Source of the DNA: PALSA-505 sp035308365
Lineage (GTDB): Bacteria; Actinomycetota; Actinomycetes; Streptosporangiales; Streptosporangiaceae
Assembly: GCA_035308365.1 (NCBI GenBank)
Contig: DATGGU010000070.1
Location: forward strand, 1-64,000
DNA: 64,000 nucleotides
Direction of reading: 5' to 3'
The notes beneath the pieces are model-generated. The model was not told where the DNA came from. It did not search any database and saw only the letters and a program-made list of their open reading frames with translations. Shown piece after piece: positions 16,636 to 24,847 of the stretch. The position numbers and the translations under genes were made by a program. Position 1 is the first letter of the stretch, and the number at the start of each line of letters is the position of its first letter.

Positions 16636-17811
16636 GTGCGCACTCAGGTCGGGATCGTCGGGGCGGGGCCAGCCGGGCTGCTGCTGTCCCACCTGCTGCA
16701 CCGCCATGGCATCGAGTCGGTCGTGGTGGAGGCGCGCAGCCGCGGCTACGTGGAGAAACGGGTCAGGGCCGGGGTGCTCGAACAGGGCACGGTGGACACC
16801 CTGGTCGCGACCGGGCTGGGTGAACGGCTGCTGAAGGAGGGGCTCGTCCACCACGGCATCGAGCTGAGGTTCTCCGGGAAGCCGCACCGCATCGCCTTCG
16901 AGCGGCTGGTCCCTGGCCGCGCGATCACCGTGTACGGCCAGCAGGAGGTGGTCAAGGATCTGATCGCGGCCAGGCTCGCGGCCGGCGGCCAGATCCTGTT
17001 CGAGGTCTCCGAGGTGGTGCTGGACGGCCTCACCAGCACCCGGCCGGAGATCTGCTTCACCCACCAGGGCGAGCGGCAGACGCTGAGCTGCGACTTCATC
17101 GCCGGGTGCGACGGGTTCCACGGGGTGTGCCGGCCGTCTATCCCGGCCGCGTACCTGACCGTGTTCGACCGGGAGTACCCGTTCGGCTGGCTGGGGGTGC
17201 TGGCCGAGGTGGCGCCGTCGTCTGACGAACTCATCTACGCGCACTCCGACCGCGGCTTCGCCCTGCACAGCATGCGCAGCCCGGCGCTCAGCCGGTTCTA
17301 CCTGCAGGTGGCTCCGGACGAGGACGTGGCCAAATGGCCGGACGAACGGTACTGGGACGAGTTGCGGGCCCGGCTGGAGACCGTGCCCGGCTGGCACTTG
17401 CACACCGGCCCGGTGCTTGAGAAATCCGTCGCCCAGATGCGCAGCTTCGTCGCCGAGCCGATGCGTTACGGGCGGCTGTACCTGGCCGGGGACGCGGCCC
17501 ACATCGTGCCGCCGACCGGGGCCAAGGGGCTCAACCTGGCCGCCTTCGACGTCGGCGTGCTGACCGAGGCGCTGGCCGCCTGGTATGCCGGCGGGAGCAT
17601 GACCCTGCTCGAGGAGTACTCGCAGGTCTGCCTGCGCCGGGTCTGGCGGGTGCAGCACTTCTCCTGGTGGATGACCACCCTGCTGCACACCTTTGACGAC
17701 TACGACGGCTACGACCGGCGGCTGCAGCTCTCCCACCTGGAGTACGTGTGCAGCTCGGACGCCGCGGCCACCTCGCTGGCCGAGAACTACGTCGGGCTGG
17801 CGCATGTCTGA
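16636..17811 (+). CDS. pobA: 4-hydroxybenzoate 3-monooxygenase
   Basis: PobA is the FAD enzyme that hydroxylates 4-hydroxybenzoate to protocatechuate with NADPH and O2. The 391-residue protein has the FAD dinucleotide motif VGIVGAGPAGLLLS, the PobA signature RVRAGVLEQGTVDTL, and the second FAD motif LYLAGDAAHIVPPTGAKGLN. Length matches the family. The gene starts with GTG and overlaps pcaB by eight bases. It opens a pathway cluster converting 4-hydroxybenzoate to 3-oxoadipate. Confidence 0.93.
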   Translation: MRTQVGIVGAGPAGLLLSHLLHRHGIESVVVEARSRGYVEKRVRAGVLEQGTVDTLVATGLGERLLKEGLVHHGIELRFSGKPHRIAFERLVPGRAITVYGQQEVVKDLIAARLAAGGQILFEVSEVVLDGLTSTRPEICFTHQGERQTLSCDFIAGCDGFHGVCRPSIPAAYLTVFDREYPFGWLGVLAEVAPSSDELIYAHSDRGFALHSMRSPALSRFYLQVAPDEDVAKWPDERYWDELRARLETVPGWHLHTGPVLEKSVAQMRSFVAEPMRYGRLYLAGDAAHIVPPTGAKGLNLAAFDVGVLTEALAAWYAGGSMTLLEEYSQVCLRRVWRVQHFSWWMTTLLHTFDDYDGYDRRLQLSHLEYVCSSDAAATSLAENYVGLAHV

Positions 17812-19117
17812 GGGCGGCGAGTTGTTCGCGGCGGTCTTCGCCCACGGCGGCACGGAGATTTCCGCCACAGCGTGGCTGCAGGCGATCCTTGACGCCGAGG
17901 CCGCCCTGGCCCGGGCGCTGGAGCGGGCCGGGCTGGCCGCCGACGGCGCCGGGGCCGCCGTGACGGCGGTGGCGAAGGCATCGAACTTCGACCTGGCCGA
18001 GCTGGGGCGGCAGGCCGCGCGCACCGGGAACCCGGTGCCCGCCCTGGTCCGGGCGCTGCACGGGATGCTGCCCGGGCCCGCCGCCGCGGCGGTGCACCAG
18101 GGCGCGACCAGCCAGGACATCATCGACACGGCGATGATGCTGCTGGCGAAGACCGCGCTGGAGGTGGCCGGCCAAAGCCTGTCCGAGGCGGCTGCGGAGG
18201 CTGCCCGGCTGGCCGCCGAACACCGGGACACGGTGATGCCCGGCCGTACCCTGCTGCAGCAGGCCGTGCCGGTGACCTTCGGCCTGGTCGCCGCCGGCTG
18301 GCTGACCGGCCTGGACGAGTCCCGCCGCCGGCTGGCCGCGGTGCGCCGGGACCGGCTGGCCGTCCAGTTCGGCGGCGCGGCGGGCACGCTGGCCCCGCTC
18401 GGCCCGGCCGGCCCGCGCGTCGCGGCGCTGCTGGCCGGGGAGCTGGGGCTGGCCGAGCCGGTGCTGCCCTGGCACACCGACCGGTTGCGCATCACCGAAC
18501 TGGCCGCCGCGCTGGCCGGCGTGTGCGCGGCGGCCGGCAAGATCGCCCGGGACGTGACACTGCTGGCGCAGCCCGAGGTGGGCGAGGTCCGTGAGGGAGG
18601 CTCCGGCGGCGGTTCGTCCACCATGCCGCACAAGCGCAACCCGGTCGCCGCGGTCGCGATTCTGGGATGTACCAAACAAGCGCCCGGTCTCCTTGCCACC
18701 CTGACGGCCGCCGCCGAGCAGGAGCATCAGCGGGCGGCGGGCGGCTGGCACGCCGAATGGCAGCCGCTGGCCGCGCTGCTGCGGCTGACCTGCTCGGCCG
18801 CGTCCTGGTGCGCCGAGCTGCTCGCCGGGCTGGTGGTGGACCGTGCCGCGATGCGGGCCAACCTGGACGCCGCCGGCGGCCTGCCGATGGCCGAGCGGGT
18901 GGCCGCGCTGCTCGCGCCGAAGCTGGGCAGGCCGGCCGCGCACGACCTGGTGGCCAAGGCGGCGGCCGATGGCCAGTCGCTAGCGGACGTGCTGCGCGGC
19001 GCCGGGCTTACCGCCGGTGAGATCGGCGCCGCTCTGGACCCGGCTGGGTACCTGGGCGCGGCAGGTGAGTTCGTGGACCGGGCCCTGGCCGCGCACGCAT
19101 CGGCGGGGGAGCCGTGA
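17804..19117 (+). CDS. pcaB: 3-carboxy-cis,cis-muconate cycloisomerase
   Basis: PcaB cyclises the ring-opened product of protocatechuate dioxygenase to 4-carboxymuconolactone. This 437-residue fumarase/aspartase-superfamily protein has HQGATSQDIIDTAMML and the family signature GGSSTMPHKRNPVAAVAIL (the serine loop). Start ATG at 17804 lies inside the end of pobA, so the two are translationally coupled. The last residues are typical of the actinobacterial form. Confidence 0.9.
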   Translation: MSEGGELFAAVFAHGGTEISATAWLQAILDAEAALARALERAGLAADGAGAAVTAVAKASNFDLAELGRQAARTGNPVPALVRALHGMLPGPAAAAVHQGATSQDIIDTAMMLLAKTALEVAGQSLSEAAAEAARLAAEHRDTVMPGRTLLQQAVPVTFGLVAAGWLTGLDESRRRLAAVRRDRLAVQFGGAAGTLAPLGPAGPRVAALLAGELGLAEPVLPWHTDRLRITELAAALAGVCAAAGKIARDVTLLAQPEVGEVREGGSGGGSSTMPHKRNPVAAVAILGCTKQAPGLLATLTAAAEQEHQRAAGGWHAEWQPLAALLRLTCSAASWCAELLAGLVVDRAAMRANLDAAGGLPMAERVAALLAPKLGRPAAHDLVAKAAADGQSLADVLRGAGLTAGEIGAALDPAGYLGAAGEFVDRALAAHASAGEP

Positions 19118-19119
19118 TG

Positions 19120-19563
19120 TCAGGCCGGACTGCGCTGCCCAGACCCGAGAACCCTCAGGCAGATCGTGTAGCAGAGCATCGCGACCAGGCCGGATACCGC
19201 CATTCCATTCGACGGCCCGTTCGCCCCGTTGTTCAGGAAGAAGGCGCCGTTGATGGCGGCGCCGAGCACGGCGCCCAGGCCGATGGCGGCGGCCGTGATC
19301 ACGACCCGGTTCCTGGCCACAATGGACTGGACCAGCAGGCCGATCGCGGCGAGCAGGATCAGCAGCCCGAGGATCGCGTGCAGCGCGAGCAGCGGCCCGT
19401 TGCTGACCGCCTCGCCCAGGCCGCCCTTCTTGACCGTGATGAACAGGTTGACCCCGATCCCCAGCCCGAACTGGAGGATCAGCATGACCATGAGACCGAA
19501 GCTGGCCCCGCGCAGCCGCTCGGTCCGGTCCGTGCCAGCCTCCTGCTGCCGCGTGTTGGTCAT
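19120..19563 (-). CDS. Four-helix membrane protein of unknown function
   Basis: The 147-residue product (ATG at 19563) has four hydrophobic helices (LMVMLILQFGLGIGVNLFI, LLALHAILGLLILLA, VVITAAAIGLGAVLGAAI, VSGLVAMLCYTICLRV) and short charged ends. No family is recognised. It lies on the opposite strand, wedged between pcaB and pcaC, and its stop is three bases from the pcaB stop. A GTG at 19602 would add 13 residues, but has no better ribosome site. A role in aromatic acid uptake is only inferred from position. Confidence 0.6.
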   Translation of the reverse strand: MTNTRQQEAGTDRTERLRGASFGLMVMLILQFGLGIGVNLFITVKKGGLGEAVSNGPLLALHAILGLLILLAAIGLLVQSIVARNRVVITAAAIGLGAVLGAAINGAFFLNNGANGPSNGMAVSGLVAMLCYTICLRVLGSGQRSPA

Positions 19564-19709
19564 GTACTTGGCTCGCCTTCGGTCGAATGGCTCATGCGCC
19601 ACCGGTTCCGGCGATCAAGGGCGGCGCTAGCGCGAAAGCATGCCATACCCCGGCGGCGGTCCGCTCGGCGGCTCGCGAGCCGGTCACCGACGACGAAAGG
19701 CGGCAGTGC

Positions 19710-20099
19710 GTGACAGCCGATGAGGACACCACAGGCCGGGGCATGACGGTCCGCCGGGAGGTGCTCGGCGACGCCCACGTGGACCGCGCCGTCGCGGGCA
19801 CCACGCCGTTCACGGCTCCGTTCCAGGATCTGATCACCCGCTATGCATGGGGGGAGATCTGGTCACGTCCCGGGCTGACCAGGGCCGAGCGCAGCATCGT
19901 CACGCTCACCGCGCTCGCCGTGCTCCGGCAGGACGAAGAGCTGGCCATGCACCTGCGGGCGGCGCTGCGCAACGGCCTCAGCCGCGAGCAGATCCGCGAG
20001 GTGCTGCTGCAGGTGGCGGTGTACGCCGGCGTCCCGGCGGGCAACCGCGCGTTCGCCATCGCCCAGCGGGTGCTTGACGAAGAAGGAGCGGCCCGATGA
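19710..20099 (+). CDS. pcaC: 4-carboxymuconolactone decarboxylase
   Basis: PcaC decarboxylates 4-carboxymuconolactone to 3-oxoadipate enol-lactone. The 129-residue protein is a single AhpD-like domain: FQDLITRYAWGEIWSRPGL, RSIVTLTALAVLRQDEELAMHLRAALRNG broken by normal turns, and VLLQVAVYAGVPAGNRAF. Start GTG at 19710 follows GAAAGG; the ATG at 19743 is possible. The stop overlaps the pcaH ATG. It is a stand-alone gene, not fused to PcaD as in many actinomycetes. Confidence 0.9.
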   Translation: MTADEDTTGRGMTVRREVLGDAHVDRAVAGTTPFTAPFQDLITRYAWGEIWSRPGLTRAERSIVTLTALAVLRQDEELAMHLRAALRNGLSREQIREVLLQVAVYAGVPAGNRAFAIAQRVLDEEGAAR

Positions 20100-20815
20100 C
20101 CGAGTTCACCGTGCGGCCCTACGAGCGGCCGCGCGGCGTCCACCCGCCCTACGACTTCGCCGGTTACCGGTCGTCGGCCCTGCGCGCACCCCGCCAGCCG
20201 CTGGTGCTGCTGCCGCACCGGCTGACCGAGGTCACCGGCCCATTGCTCGGCGCGCAGCGGGTCACGGCCGTGGACGCCGACCTGACCGCCGGTCATCCCG
20301 GCGAGCCGCAGGGCGAGCGGATCATCCTCACCGGCCGGGTGCTCGACAGTGGCGGCAGCCCGGTGCGGCGCGCCCTGGTCGAGATCTGGCAGACCAACGC
20401 GGCCGGCCGCTACCGGCACGTGAACGACCAGCACTCCGCGCCGCTCGACCCGAACTTCACCGGCCTCGGCCGCTGCGTCAGCGGCGACGACGGGCGGTAC
20501 CGGTTCGTCACCATCAAGCCGGGCGCCTACCCCTGGCGCAACCACCCGAACGCCTGGCGGCCCGCGCACGTCCACTTCTCGCTGTTCGGCCATGCGTTCA
20601 CCCAGCGCCTGGTCACCCAGATGTACTTCCCCGGCGATCCGCTGCTGCCGCTGGACCCGGTGTTCAACTCGGTGCCTGACCCGGCGGGGCGCCAGCGGCT
20701 GATCGCCAGTTTCGACCTCGCCACCACCGAGCCGGAATGGGCACTCGGCTACACCTGGGACATCGTGCTGCGCGGCCGGGAGGCGACGCCGTTCGAGGGG
20801 AGTGACGACGAGTGA
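20096..20815 (+). CDS. pcaH: Protocatechuate 3,4-dioxygenase beta subunit
   Basis: PcaH carries the non-heme Fe(III) site of the dioxygenase that cleaves protocatechuate. In the 239-residue product the metal-binding region is visible: RYRFVTIKPGAYPWRNHPN followed by WRPAHVHFSLFG, giving the tyrosine ligand region and the His-x-His pair. The N-terminal DYAF-like segment and FTGLGRCVSGDDG are also typical. It is coupled at both ends, to pcaC by ATGA and to pcaG by GTGA. Confidence 0.95.
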   Translation: MTEFTVRPYERPRGVHPPYDFAGYRSSALRAPRQPLVLLPHRLTEVTGPLLGAQRVTAVDADLTAGHPGEPQGERIILTGRVLDSGGSPVRRALVEIWQTNAAGRYRHVNDQHSAPLDPNFTGLGRCVSGDDGRYRFVTIKPGAYPWRNHPNAWRPAHVHFSLFGHAFTQRLVTQMYFPGDPLLPLDPVFNSVPDPAGRQRLIASFDLATTEPEWALGYTWDIVLRGREATPFEGSDDE

Positions 20816-21381
20816 GCAGGCTGCCGGTCACCCCGTCGCAGACCGTGGGACCGTTCTTCGCCATCGCACTGCCCTGGCCGGACGGGCCGTTCGTGGTGCC
20901 CGAGGGGACGCCGGGCGCGATCACGATCAGCGGCCGGGTCACCGATGGCGCGGGGGAGCCGGTCCCCGACGCGCTGGTTGAGGTCTGGCAGGCGGACCCG
21001 GACGGGGGCTTCAACGGCCATCCCGGCGACCCGCGCCGCACCGGGACATCGGGCTTTCGCGGCTTCGGCCGCTGCCCCACCGGCGCCGACGGCGGGTACC
21101 GGATCGTCACGCTGCGCCCGGGGGCGCTGCCCTGCGGCGACGGCCGCACCGAGGCGCCGCACCTGGACGTGTCCGTCTTCGCCCGTGGTCTGCTCGACCG
21201 GCTCGTGACCAGGATTTACTTCCCGGACGAGGAAGGTGCCAACGCCGCGGATCCGGTTCTCCAATCTCTGTCCCTACGAAGCAGGCGGGACACTCTCATA
21301 GCCACCGCCGCCGGCCCGGGGGAGTTCCGCTTCGACATCCGCCTGCAGGGTGACGGCGAGACGGTCTTCTTCGATGTCTGA
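20812..21381 (+). CDS. pcaG: Protocatechuate 3,4-dioxygenase alpha subunit
   Basis: PcaG is the non-catalytic partner in the (alpha-beta-Fe) dioxygenase. The 189-residue product begins PVTPSQTVGPFFAIALPWP and holds GFRGFGRCPTGADGGYRIVT and LVTRIYFPDEEGANAADPVL. The His-x-His iron pair is absent, as expected for alpha. GTG at 20812 overlaps the pcaH stop; its own stop overlaps the pcaD start. Confidence 0.94.
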   Translation: MSRLPVTPSQTVGPFFAIALPWPDGPFVVPEGTPGAITISGRVTDGAGEPVPDALVEVWQADPDGGFNGHPGDPRRTGTSGFRGFGRCPTGADGGYRIVTLRPGALPCGDGRTEAPHLDVSVFARGLLDRLVTRIYFPDEEGANAADPVLQSLSLRSRRDTLIATAAGPGEFRFDIRLQGDGETVFFDV

Positions 21382-22147
21382 AACCCGGCTCACCCTTACC
21401 GCCTCGCTGGAGGGCAGCGGCCCGGTGCTCGTGCTGGGCAACTCGCTCGGCACCTCGCGCTCGGTCTGGGATCCGCAGCTTCCGGCCCTGGCCGGGCGGT
21501 TCCGGCTGCTGCGGTATGAGCTGCCGGGCCATGGGACGGGTCCGCACCACCCCGAGCCCGGCCCGTACACCATCGCCGAGCTGGGCTCGGCGGTGCTCGC
21601 GCTGCTCGGCAGGCACGGCATCGACCGCGCCAGCTACGCCGGCATCTCGATCGGCGGCATGATCGGCCTGTGGCTCGCGGCGAACGCGCCGTCCCGGATC
21701 ACGGCGCTCGCCGTCTGCTGCACGTCCGCCCACCTTCCGCCGGCCGGCGACTGGCTGGCCCGGGCCGGACTGGTGCGTTCGGAGGGCATGGCGCCGGTGA
21801 TCGGGCCGGCCCTGGGCCGCTGGTTCACCCCGCCGTTCATCCGCAGCGCGCCACCGGCCGTGGCGGCGGTCAAGGCCATGCTGGAGGGCACCGGCCCCGA
21901 AGGTTACGCCGGCTGCTGTGAGGCGATCGCCGCCATGGACCTGCGCCCGGCGCTCGGCTCGATTACCGCGCCCACCCTGGTCGTCGCCGGCAGCGAGGAT
22001 CCGTCCACGCCGCCCTGGCACGGCGCGCTGATCGCCCGCCGGGTCCCCGGTGCGAAACTGGTCGTGGTCCGCGGCGCCGCACACCTGGCGAACATTCAGG
22101 CACCGGGCCCGGTCACCGCCGCCCTGCTGGCCCACCTCACCACGTAG
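21374..22147 (+). CDS. pcaD: 3-oxoadipate enol-lactonase
   Basis: PcaD hydrolyses the enol-lactone to 3-oxoadipate. The 257-residue alpha/beta hydrolase has the oxyanion region LGNSLGTSRSVWDPQ, the nucleophile elbow GISIGGMIG, the acid in VAGSEDPSTPP, and the catalytic histidine in RGAAHLANIQ. ATG at 21374 lies inside the end of pcaG. This closes the pathway genes; the later steps (pcaIJ, pcaF) are not in the window. Confidence 0.92.
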   Translation: MSETRLTLTASLEGSGPVLVLGNSLGTSRSVWDPQLPALAGRFRLLRYELPGHGTGPHHPEPGPYTIAELGSAVLALLGRHGIDRASYAGISIGGMIGLWLAANAPSRITALAVCCTSAHLPPAGDWLARAGLVRSEGMAPVIGPALGRWFTPPFIRSAPPAVAAVKAMLEGTGPEGYAGCCEAIAAMDLRPALGSITAPTLVVAGSEDPSTPPWHGALIARRVPGAKLVVVRGAAHLANIQAPGPVTAALLAHLTT

Positions 22148-22156
22148 GGAGCCACG

Positions 22157-23629
22157 ATGACACGCACATGGTGCGCTTGCCTGGCCGGACTTGTGCTGAT
22201 CGCCGGCGCATTAGCCGTTCCCACATATGGCGTGGCAGCCGCGGTCACCGGCGTGCCGCCGGTCAGCCAGCTCAGCAGCGATCCGTTCACGAACGCCACC
22301 AGCCAGCACGCGACCGAGGTCGAGCCGGACAGCTTCGCCTGGGGCAGCACGATCGTGGACGCGGTGCAGGCCGGCCGGTTCGTCACCGGCGGCGCCTCGG
22401 ACATCGGCTGGGCGGCCTCGGCCGACGGCGGGGTGACCTGGACGCACGGCTTCCTGTCCGGACTGACCACCCACCGGGGCGGCGGCAAGTACCCCAGGGC
22501 GACCGACCCTGTGGTCACCTACGACGCCAGGCACAAGACCTGGCTGATCGCCACGACCGCCCTGGTGTTCGTCGCGGGGCGCGAACCGCCCGGGATCGGC
22601 GTCGCCGTGCTGCGCTCGGCCAGCGGCACGGCCTGGACCAAGCCGGTCTTCGCCATCGGCGGCACGTCGGACACCCCCAACTATGACAAGGACTGGATCG
22701 TCTGCGACAACACGGCGTCGAGCCCGCATTACGGCACCTGCTACGCCGTGGTCGACATGCATGCCGACAGCAACCAGCTCGCCATCGCCACCTCCACCGA
22801 CGGCGGGGCGGTCTGGAGCGCGCCGGTCGATCCGGCCGGTGCGGCCGGCGGGCTGCCCGGCGGCATGGCCGTGCAGCCTGACGGCACCGTGGTCGTCGTG
22901 TACTACACGGTCGAGGGCGCCAGTACCCAGGTCGCGCTGAGTTCCTCCGACGGCGGGAAGACCTGGTCGGCGCCGGTGACGATCGCGGCCGTGCAGCATC
23001 ACGCGCCCGACGGGAACCTGCGCGGCGACCCGCTGCCCAGCGTCACCGTCGACCAGGCGGGCACGATCTACGTGGCCTGGGCGGACTGCCGGTTCCGCAC
23101 CGGCTGCCCGGAGAACGACATCGTCTTTTCCGCGTCCGCCGGCGCGGCTACCTGGACCGCCCCGGCGCGGATTCCCATCGACCCGGTGACCAGCAGCATC
23201 GAGCACTACCTGCCGGTCATCGTGGCCAGCCCCGGCGGCGCCGGGCATCTGGCGCTCTACTACTACTTCTATCCGAAGGCGACCTGCACCCAGGCCACCT
23301 GCGCGATCGGCGCGGGCTTCAGCTCCTCGGTCAACGGCGGCGCGACCTGGAGCGCCGGCCAGCACCTGGTCACGCCGTTCGCCCTGAGCCTGCTGCCGGA
23401 CACCAGCAAGGGCCTCATGGCCGGCGACTACATCGGCGCCGCGGTCACCGGCAGCGGCACCGCCTTCGGCACCTTGATCATCGCCAAGAAGGCCACCGGG
23501 GGAAAGGCCTTCAACGTGGCCCTCTACACCGACGGCGGCCAGGCCGTCACCGGCGGCACCAGCGCCGGATTGCCCCTCATCGCCGTCGGCGCCCGGCTGG
23601 CGGCCGGTCACCGGGCACCCGGCGGTTAG
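22157..23629 (+). CDS. Secreted BNR/Asp-box repeat protein (sialidase-like)
   Basis: The 490-residue product has a signal peptide (TRTWCACLAGLVLIAGALA) and four Asp-box motifs of the type SxDGGxTW: SADGGVTW, STDGGAVW, SSDGGKTW and SVNGGATW. They mark a six-bladed propeller of the sialidase/BNR superfamily. I cannot identify the arginine triad of true sialidases, so a carbohydrate-binding or other hydrolase role is possible. It starts ten bases after pcaD and may be read through from the pca operon, though secretion does not fit that pathway. It overlaps the end of the convergent LysR gene by four bases. Confidence 0.75.
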   Translation: MTRTWCACLAGLVLIAGALAVPTYGVAAAVTGVPPVSQLSSDPFTNATSQHATEVEPDSFAWGSTIVDAVQAGRFVTGGASDIGWAASADGGVTWTHGFLSGLTTHRGGGKYPRATDPVVTYDARHKTWLIATTALVFVAGREPPGIGVAVLRSASGTAWTKPVFAIGGTSDTPNYDKDWIVCDNTASSPHYGTCYAVVDMHADSNQLAIATSTDGGAVWSAPVDPAGAAGGLPGGMAVQPDGTVVVVYYTVEGASTQVALSSSDGGKTWSAPVTIAAVQHHAPDGNLRGDPLPSVTVDQAGTIYVAWADCRFRTGCPENDIVFSASAGAATWTAPARIPIDPVTSSIEHYLPVIVASPGGAGHLALYYYFYPKATCTQATCAIGAGFSSSVNGGATWSAGQHLVTPFALSLLPDTSKGLMAGDYIGAAVTGSGTAFGTLIIAKKATGGKAFNVALYTDGGQAVTGGTSAGLPLIAVGARLAAGHRAPGG

Positions 23630-24633
23630 GCCGGGTCCATGTGCGTCTGCGGCGCGAGGGCCAGGTCGATGGCGGCGTGGCTGTCCGGGTGTTCGGTGTA
23701 CCAGCGCCGCAGGTAGGGCGGGTTGCGGTCGAGGGTGGTCAGGTAGCCGACGGCGGCGGCACGGAACAGTTCGTCGACGACCTCGGCCGGCGGGTCGCCG
23801 GTCCTGGTGGCGAACAGGATCTCGGTGATCAGCGGCTCACCGGTGAGTGGCCGTACGACCAGGCCGTTGCCAGACTTGGCGGCTCCTGCGGCCACGGACA
23901 CCGCGCCGTGGCTGACCAGCATGCTCGCGGTGGACGTGTCGTTGGTGAGGTGGCGGACCCTCGGGGTGAACCCGGCGGCCTGACAGGCGAGCTGCAGCTT
24001 GCGCCGGTACGGGTTATCGTGCGCCGGGGGGACCACCCAGTCACAGCCGGCCAGGCCGGCCAGGTCGATGGTGTCCCTGGCGGCCAGCGGATGGCCTTCG
24101 GAGATGGCCACCAGCATCGGCTCGAAGACCAGGGTGCGCAGCCGGATCCCGGCGACATCCTGCGCGCTCTCGTCGTCGAACCGCTCACAGATCGCAACGT
24201 CGATGAGCCCGGCCGCCAGCATCCCCAGCACGTCATGGGTGGCCGGCTCGACGTGCGTGGAAACCTCGTCGTACGCCCCCCTACGCTGCAGCTCGCTGAC
24301 GAAGCCACCAAACATCAGCAGCGGTGTCGTCCCGACGCGCAGCGATGGCCGCTTGGGCACTTCGGCGAGATGCTGCCGGGCCGCGCCCACCAGGTCATCC
24401 ATGTCCGCGACCAGGGTCCCGGCCCGGCCCACAATAAACTTGCCCAGCGGTGTCGGCTCGGCTCCATGCGGGCTGCGGATGAACAGCCGCCCGCCCAGCA
24501 TCCGCTCGATCCTGGCAAGCTGCGCGGTGAGCGCAGGCTGGCTCACCCCCAGTTTCGCGGCCGCCTTGGTCTGACTGCCGGTCTCCGCGATGGCCAGGAC
24601 GACGCGCAGATGCCGCAACTCCAGCTCGGCCAT
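23626..24633 (-). CDS. LysR-family transcriptional regulator
   Basis: The 335-residue protein has the N-terminal winged HTH of LysR regulators (LRHLRVVLAIAETGSQTKAA, KLGVSQPALTAQLARIERML) and a C-terminal effector-binding domain of two lobes (LRVGTTPLLMFGGF, AICERFDDESAQ, DWVVPPAHDNPY). It ends next to the pca cluster and is the only regulator there, so it is a candidate activator of aromatic degradation, responding to a pathway intermediate. That is inference; it is read towards, not away from, the cluster. A palindrome of LysR type lies 24-40 bp upstream of the start. Confidence 0.88.
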   Translation of the reverse strand: MAELELRHLRVVLAIAETGSQTKAAAKLGVSQPALTAQLARIERMLGGRLFIRSPHGAEPTPLGKFIVGRAGTLVADMDDLVGAARQHLAEVPKRPSLRVGTTPLLMFGGFVSELQRRGAYDEVSTHVEPATHDVLGMLAAGLIDVAICERFDDESAQDVAGIRLRTLVFEPMLVAISEGHPLAARDTIDLAGLAGCDWVVPPAHDNPYRRKLQLACQAAGFTPRVRHLTNDTSTASMLVSHGAVSVAAGAAKSGNGLVVRPLTGEPLITEILFATRTGDPPAEVVDELFRAAAVGYLTTLDRNPPYLRRWYTEHPDSHAAIDLALAPQTHMDPA

Positions 24634-24656
24634 AACATCCGCAACCCCGGTTCGGC

Positions 24657-24673
24657 CATAACGTCAACTTATG
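24657..24673. promoter_or_regulatory. Candidate LysR-type binding box
   Basis: CATAA cgtcaac TTATG is a perfect five-base inverted repeat with the T-N11-A form used by LysR regulators. It sits upstream of the LysR gene. The 11-base string TCGGCCATAAC also occurs twice here, 25 bp apart, the second copy covering part of this box. Confidence 0.45.
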
Positions 24674-24806
24674 CCCGGTTGAGAGGTGTTTGCCAGAGCC
24701 TGGCTGAGTAATCGTAATGACGACTTCCCGCCCGGCCGGCTGACTATGGCGGGAGTGGAGGCAGGCTGGGGAACCGCGCCATCTCCAGCCCGCCTCCAGC
24801 CAGTCC

Positions 24807-24841
24807 GGAGCTCGCGCAGCGGACCTGGCTGCGCGAGCTCC
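24807..24841 (-). terminator. Strong hairpin after the E1 fusion gene
   Basis: GGAGCTCGCGCAGC and GCTGCGCGAGCTCC form a perfect 14-bp stem with a seven-base loop, six bases beyond the stop codon of the E1 fusion gene on the minus strand. No T-tract follows, but position and stability suit a terminator. Confidence 0.7.
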
Positions 24842-24847
24842 CAACGC

